Assembly (NCBI GenBank): GCA_964614375.1
Contig: CAZTLI010000276.1
Location: 1-7,277, forward strand
DNA length: 7,277 bases
Source of the DNA: CAZTLI01 sp964614375
GTDB lineage: Bacteria; Chloroflexota; Anaerolineae; Aggregatilineales; Phototrophicaceae
Direction of reading: 5' to 3'
Part shown: positions 4,785 to 7,277 of the stretch, piece after piece
Numbering within the stretch: the first letter of the stretch is position 1
Layout: every line of letters begins with the position of its first letter
Made by a program: the position numbers and the translations under genes
Notes under the pieces: model-generated
Told to the model about the DNA's origin: nothing
Databases searched by the model: none
Seen by the model: the letters and a program-made list of their open reading frames with translations, nothing else

Positions 4785-5343
4785 TTCACCGTCGCTCAAC
4801 CATTACCAATCGACTCTATTGACCTGTCTAAACCAATATCAACCCTTCGACAGTGCCGAAGCTGCCCATCGTCTATCCATCATCCAATTCCTGAAACAGA
4901 CTCAATATCCCTTTTCGCGCAGCACCCAGCACGGGCATATCACAAGTTCGGCAGTGCTGGTCAATGCGGATTCATCAGCGGCGCTGCTCGTCTGGCATCG
5001 CAAATTGAAACGCTGGTTGCAGCCGGGCGGACACTGTGAACCCGCCAGCGACACATCCACACATGCCACTGCCCTCCGCGAACTGCTGGAAGAAACCGGC
5101 CTATCTACGCCAGCCGTCGCACTGGTCGATACAACGCCGTTCGACGTGGATGTGCATTTGATTCCAGCGACCAGGACTGAACCCGCCCATTATCACTATG
5201 ACGTGCGGTATCTGTTTCGGTTAACAGGTGAACAGGTGGAAATTGACGGCGCGCGCTGGGTCGCGTTACCCATATTGGCAGAATCTGTGGATGACTCAAT
5301 CGCGCGCTTTGGTAAGAAACTGTTGTCGGGTCAACAGCATTAG
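4777..5343 (+). CDS. Nudix hydrolase
   Basis: The 188-aa protein contains a Nudix box at residues 85-109: GHCEPASD, then a spacer, then RELLEETGL. Nudix enzymes hydrolyse a nucleoside diphosphate linked to another group, using Mg2+ held by the REXXEE glutamates (E102, E105, E106), all present. The first box glutamate is shifted: the loop between G85 and RE is two residues longer than canonical, with an Asp near the expected acidic position. Together with HRKLKRWLQPGGHCE (74-88) and HYDVRYLF (140-147) this fits a known subgroup of small Nudix proteins of unclear substrate. The ATG at 4777 overlaps the dnaA stop by 8 nt with no clear ribosome site, so translation is probably coupled to dnaA. 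Extending the frame upstream only adds residues encoded inside dnaA. The TAG stop overlaps the rdgB stop on the other strand. Confidence 0.9.
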   Translation: MPDSPSLNHYQSTLLTCLNQYQPFDSAEAAHRLSIIQFLKQTQYPFSRSTQHGHITSSAVLVNADSSAALLVWHRKLKRWLQPGGHCEPASDTSTHATALRELLEETGLSTPAVALVDTTPFDVDVHLIPATRTEPAHYHYDVRYLFRLTGEQVEIDGARWVALPILAESVDDSIARFGKKLLSGQQH

Positions 5344-5939
5344 TTTTCGAGTAACTGGCGCAGCACGGGGACGAGGGCGCGCACCGCCGCCCCACGATGA
5401 CTGATATTGCCCTTTTCTTCGCGCGTAAGTTCAGCGAATGTCACGTCAAAACCATCGGGCTGGAATATCGCGTCATAGCCGAAGCCGTCTGTGCCGCTCT
5501 CTGCGCGCCGGATATGGCCCATACAACGCCCGCTCACAGTCACAATATCAGCTTCAACAGGTCGTGCCAGCGCAATCACACACTGAAAATAGGCCGTGCG
5601 TTGACCATCCGGCACATCGACCATTATCTCCAACAACTTCAAGCGACGCCCCCGATCATCCAATCCCGGCCCGCCGAAACGCGCCGAATAGACACCCGGC
5701 CCACCATCGAGCGCATCGACACATAAGCCCGAATCATCTGCCACAGTCCACAAACCACTGGCTTTCGCGAACGCCAGTGCTTTAATCGTGGCATTTTCTG
5801 CAAACGTCGTGCCCGTTTCATCCACATCCATGTCCAGCCCGATGTCGGCTAGTGTGAGAAACGTAATCGGCAAATCAGCCAGCAGTGAACGATATTCGCG
5901 CACCTTGCCCACATTATTTGTGCCAACCAGCAATTCCAT
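5340..5939 (-). CDS. rdgB: XTP/dITP diphosphatase (RdgB/HAM1 family)
   Basis: The 199-aa enzyme hydrolyses non-canonical purine triphosphates (dITP, XTP, ITP) to monophosphates plus pyrophosphate, keeping them out of DNA and RNA. Family motifs are complete: LLVGTNNVGKVREY (3-16), FAENATIKA (46-54), ADDSGLCVDALDGGPGVYSA (67-86) followed by RFGG, DGFGYDAIF (151-159), and FAELTREEKGNISHRGAA (168-185). The length is usual for the family. The frame is open to an upstream ATG at 6029, but those 30 extra residues are unlike the family. The ATG at 5939 has AGGA (5946-5949) 6 nt upstream and begins directly with the substrate-binding strand, so it is preferred. It converges on the Nudix gene; the reverse TAA (5340-5342) and forward TAG (5341-5343) share two bases. 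TATAGT at 5983-5988 on the minus strand could be its -10, but no good -35 is seen. Confidence 0.95.
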   Translation of the reverse strand: MELLVGTNNVGKVREYRSLLADLPITFLTLADIGLDMDVDETGTTFAENATIKALAFAKASGLWTVADDSGLCVDALDGGPGVYSARFGGPGLDDRGRRLKLLEIMVDVPDGQRTAYFQCVIALARPVEADIVTVSGRCMGHIRRAESGTDGFGYDAIFQPDGFDVTFAELTREEKGNISHRGAAVRALVPVLRQLLEN

Positions 5940-6028
5940 TGTTTGTCCTGACAGCAGGTGAAACGGCTTGATTGTGGCATACACTATAGAAATACAAAAG
6001 GCCGCATCTATGCGACGCGACCTGTACA

Positions 6029-6058
6029 CTAAATACCCTATTTAAAAACACTATTTAG
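6029..6058. repeat. AT-rich inverted repeat upstream of rdgB
   Basis: CTAAATA (6029-6035) and TATTTAG (6052-6058) are perfect 7-bp arms separated by 16 nt. CTATTTA also recurs directly at 6038-6044 and 6051-6057. The arms are too AT-rich for a stable terminator. An operator for rdgB is possible but unproven. Confidence 0.35.
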
Positions 6059-6131
6059 CGGGTTTTGAGGTGGTCTCGTTTTTCTGTGATGGACGATCTG
6101 GATTGAGCACGATTACAACATGAATGGGCAT
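6051..6131 (-). CDS. Possible 26-aa small protein or leader peptide upstream of rdgB
   Basis: A short frame reads MPIHVVIVLNPDRPSQKNET and six more residues (TSKPAK) to a TAG stop. It has a good ribosome site: GGAGA at 6139-6143, 7 nt before the ATG. TATAAG on minus at 6163-6168 could be a -10, and a GTACC/GGTAC inverted repeat sits between this and the ribosome site. The peptide has a hydrophobic start and a polar, Lys-containing tail. I recognise no family. It lies on the same strand as rdgB, about 110 nt upstream, so it could be an independent small protein, a leader peptide, or a chance frame. Confidence 0.3.
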   Translation of the reverse strand: MPIHVVIVLNPDRPSQKNETTSKPAK

Positions 6132-6149
6132 GGTTGGTTCTCCACTGCT

Positions 6150-6163
6150 GTACCAAACGGTAC
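6150..6163. repeat. GTACC-AAAC-GGTAC inverted repeat (operator-like)
   Basis: Perfect 5-bp arms flank a 4-nt centre. On the minus strand the element begins directly after a TATAAG -10-like hexamer (6163-6168) and ends upstream of the GGAGA ribosome site of the small ORF. That is where a repressor operator or an RNA hairpin would sit. Confidence 0.4.
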
Positions 6164-6314
6164 TTATAAAATACGATATTTCGCACGAATATGCAACTAA
6201 ATTGCTTAAACGGGTAATACGATACGCATATTTCAATCCCGGTTGGCGCGCCATTGCCAAACACCCGCGTTAACGGCACAATCGCACCCGGCATCACAAC
6301 CGGAGGCTAGACGC

Positions 6315-7277
6315 ATGGCAGGTTTGACGGCGGAAAAAGTAGTTCTCGGCATCATTATGCTGATTTATTTGCTATTGGGCATCTTATTCGCCACGCAGAC
6401 TCCCGCATGGCAAGCGCCCGACGAACCCGCGCACTATAACTATGTCGGACAGGTGGCGTCGGATGGCTGCTGCCCGGTCATTGAACCCGGCGACTGGAAT
6501 CAAACCTATCTCAGCGAACTCACGTCTGAACGTTTCCATCCAGCGCTATTGGACGACTTCGATACGATTCAATACGAAGACCATCAACCGCCCCTGTATT
6601 ATGTGCTGGCATCGGTCATCTGGAAATTGACCAACGGCGGACTCGTTGCGCTGCGGCTGTCTTCGGTGCTGTTAGGTGCGATTGTCGTATTCAGTGCATA
6701 CCAGATTAGCACAACTATCCTGCCTGACCGTCCGCAAATCGCGTTGGGCGCGGCGGCGTTTGTCGCCTTTTTGCCGCAGCATGTGGCAATGCTCTCCGCG
6801 GTCAATAACGACGTGCTGGCAGAGGTCATCATCGCCCGGACATTATTGGAAACGCTGCGCTATCTGAAAGGCGCGGATGTTCCCCTGTGGCGATTGGGAG
6901 TGTGGATTGGCGTCGGCTTTTTGACCAAAACGACGACGTTTTTCCTCGCGGGGATTGTGCCGCTGGCGATTGTTTTGCGCTGGTGGATGACGCGCGATGC
7001 CGAAAGTAAGCCAAACACAGTGACACTGGCGAAGGCGCTAGCATGGTGTCTGATTCCGGCGTTGATATTGGGCGGTATCTGGTGGGCGCGCAATCTGGGG
7101 ACGTATGGTATGCCTGATTTTCTGGGTTTGCGGGCGCATGATGTCGTCGTCGCTGACCAACCCCGCACGGTTGATGGCATCGAGCGCATGGGATTTAGCG
7201 CCTATCTCAGCGAGGGTATCACGACCACGTTCAACAGCTTCTGGGGACAATTTGGCTGGATGGGACTGCCGATGGAA
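6315..7277 (+). CDS. DUF2142/GT-C-type membrane glycosyltransferase (partial, N-terminal 321 aa)
   Basis: The frame opens at ATG 6315 with GGAGG at 6302-6306, 8 nt upstream, and runs uninterrupted off the window end. It is a multi-spanning membrane protein with hydrophobic helices near residues 9-26, 94-102, 110-134, 142-160, 193-221 and 241-258. After the first helix comes APDEPAHYNYV (34-44), where DUF2142/PMT-like GT-C proteins carry the acidic pair of the first outside loop. EDHQPPLYYVL (88-98), SAVNNDVLA (161-169) and FWGQFGWMGLP (309-319) also fit this group. GT-C enzymes move sugars from lipid-phosphate donors on the outer face of the membrane. The C-terminal half, including any other domain, is outside the window, so donor and acceptor cannot be named. 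It is divergent from rdgB and unrelated in role to the origin genes. Confidence 0.8.
   Translation, partial: MAGLTAEKVVLGIIMLIYLLLGILFATQTPAWQAPDEPAHYNYVGQVASDGCCPVIEPGDWNQTYLSELTSERFHPALLDDFDTIQYEDHQPPLYYVLASVIWKLTNGGLVALRLSSVLLGAIVVFSAYQISTTILPDRPQIALGAAAFVAFLPQHVAMLSAVNNDVLAEVIIARTLLETLRYLKGADVPLWRLGVWIGVGFLTKTTTFFLAGIVPLAIVLRWWMTRDAESKPNTVTLAKALAWCLIPALILGGIWWARNLGTYGMPDFLGLRAHDVVVADQPRTVDGIERMGFSAYLSEGITTTFNSFWGQFGWMGLPME

Larger units (their letters stand above)
5940..6314. other. Intergenic region between rdgB and the membrane glycosyltransferase gene
   Basis: The 375 bp between divergent rdgB and the gene at 6315 hold a possible 26-codon ORF, an inverted repeat at 6150-6163, an AT-rich inverted repeat at 6029-6058 and a short CGCAT/ATGCG palindrome at 6003-6014. 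I see no convincing plus-strand promoter for the gene at 6315; the A/T-rich part near 6164-6235 is the likeliest place. No RNA gene is recognised. Confidence 0.5.

Noticed and set aside
5940..6029. N-terminal extension of rdgB to the ATG at 6029
   Set aside because: The 30 added residues are unlike the family, while the ATG at 5939 has AGGA at good spacing and starts at the conserved MELLVGTNN strand.
6055..6297. 80-codon minus-strand ORF upstream of rdgB
   Set aside because: It overlaps the small ORF in another frame, includes the inverted repeat, has no ribosome site of note and no recognisable domain.
1..7277. tRNA, rRNA, insertion sequence or transposase
   Set aside because: No cloverleaf, rRNA-like sequence, terminal inverted repeats with a transposase, or target duplications were seen on either strand.

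Overview
The window looks like a bacterial chromosomal replication-origin neighbourhood, most likely from a Chloroflexota (Anaerolineae-like) genome. That assignment is an inference. It rests on the mix of a SpoVS homologue, a secreted protein with FecR-like and LecA-like domains plus a Cys-rich N-terminal module I associate with that phylum, and a DUF2142-like membrane glycosyltransferase. Coding density is high and base composition is moderate.

Left part (1-2442). The last 24 codons of a plus-strand gene resembling DNA polymerase III delta' (holB) meet, two bases apart, the end of a minus-strand cluster. Read on the minus strand, that cluster is spoVS (2442-2128), a PHP-domain phosphoesterase (2118-1297) and a secreted FecR/LecA-like protein (1280-78). 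Gaps of 9 and 16 nt suggest one operon, probably driven by an extended -10 promoter near 2621-2629.

Middle (2443-3383). A gene-free region of about 0.9 kb separates divergent spoVS and dnaA. It contains six exact copies of the 9-mer TTATCCCAA within 257 bp, five on plus and one on minus. It also has two near-identical 25-bp direct repeats that each carry a box, an AT-rich stretch with a 10-bp tandem repeat, and several short palindromes. This is almost certainly oriC, with a non-canonical DnaA box: the E. coli consensus is TTATCCACA. A good sigma70-type promoter (TTGAGG-17-TATACT) for dnaA lies just right of the last box. It is followed by a roughly 245-nt leader with hairpins and A/C-rich GGTA repeats.

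Right part (3384-7277). dnaA overlaps a Nudix hydrolase gene by 8 nt. The Nudix gene converges on rdgB (XTP/dITP pyrophosphatase), and the two stop codons physically overlap. A small possible ORF lies upstream of rdgB. A DUF2142-like GT-C membrane protein starts at 6315 and runs off the window.

The most interesting observation is that the DnaA domain IV signature is altered. GGRTHST replaces GGRDHTT at exactly the residues that read the 3' half of the box in E. coli, and the 3' half is where the repeated 9-mer departs from consensus. This looks like a co-evolved DnaA/box pair with changed specificity.
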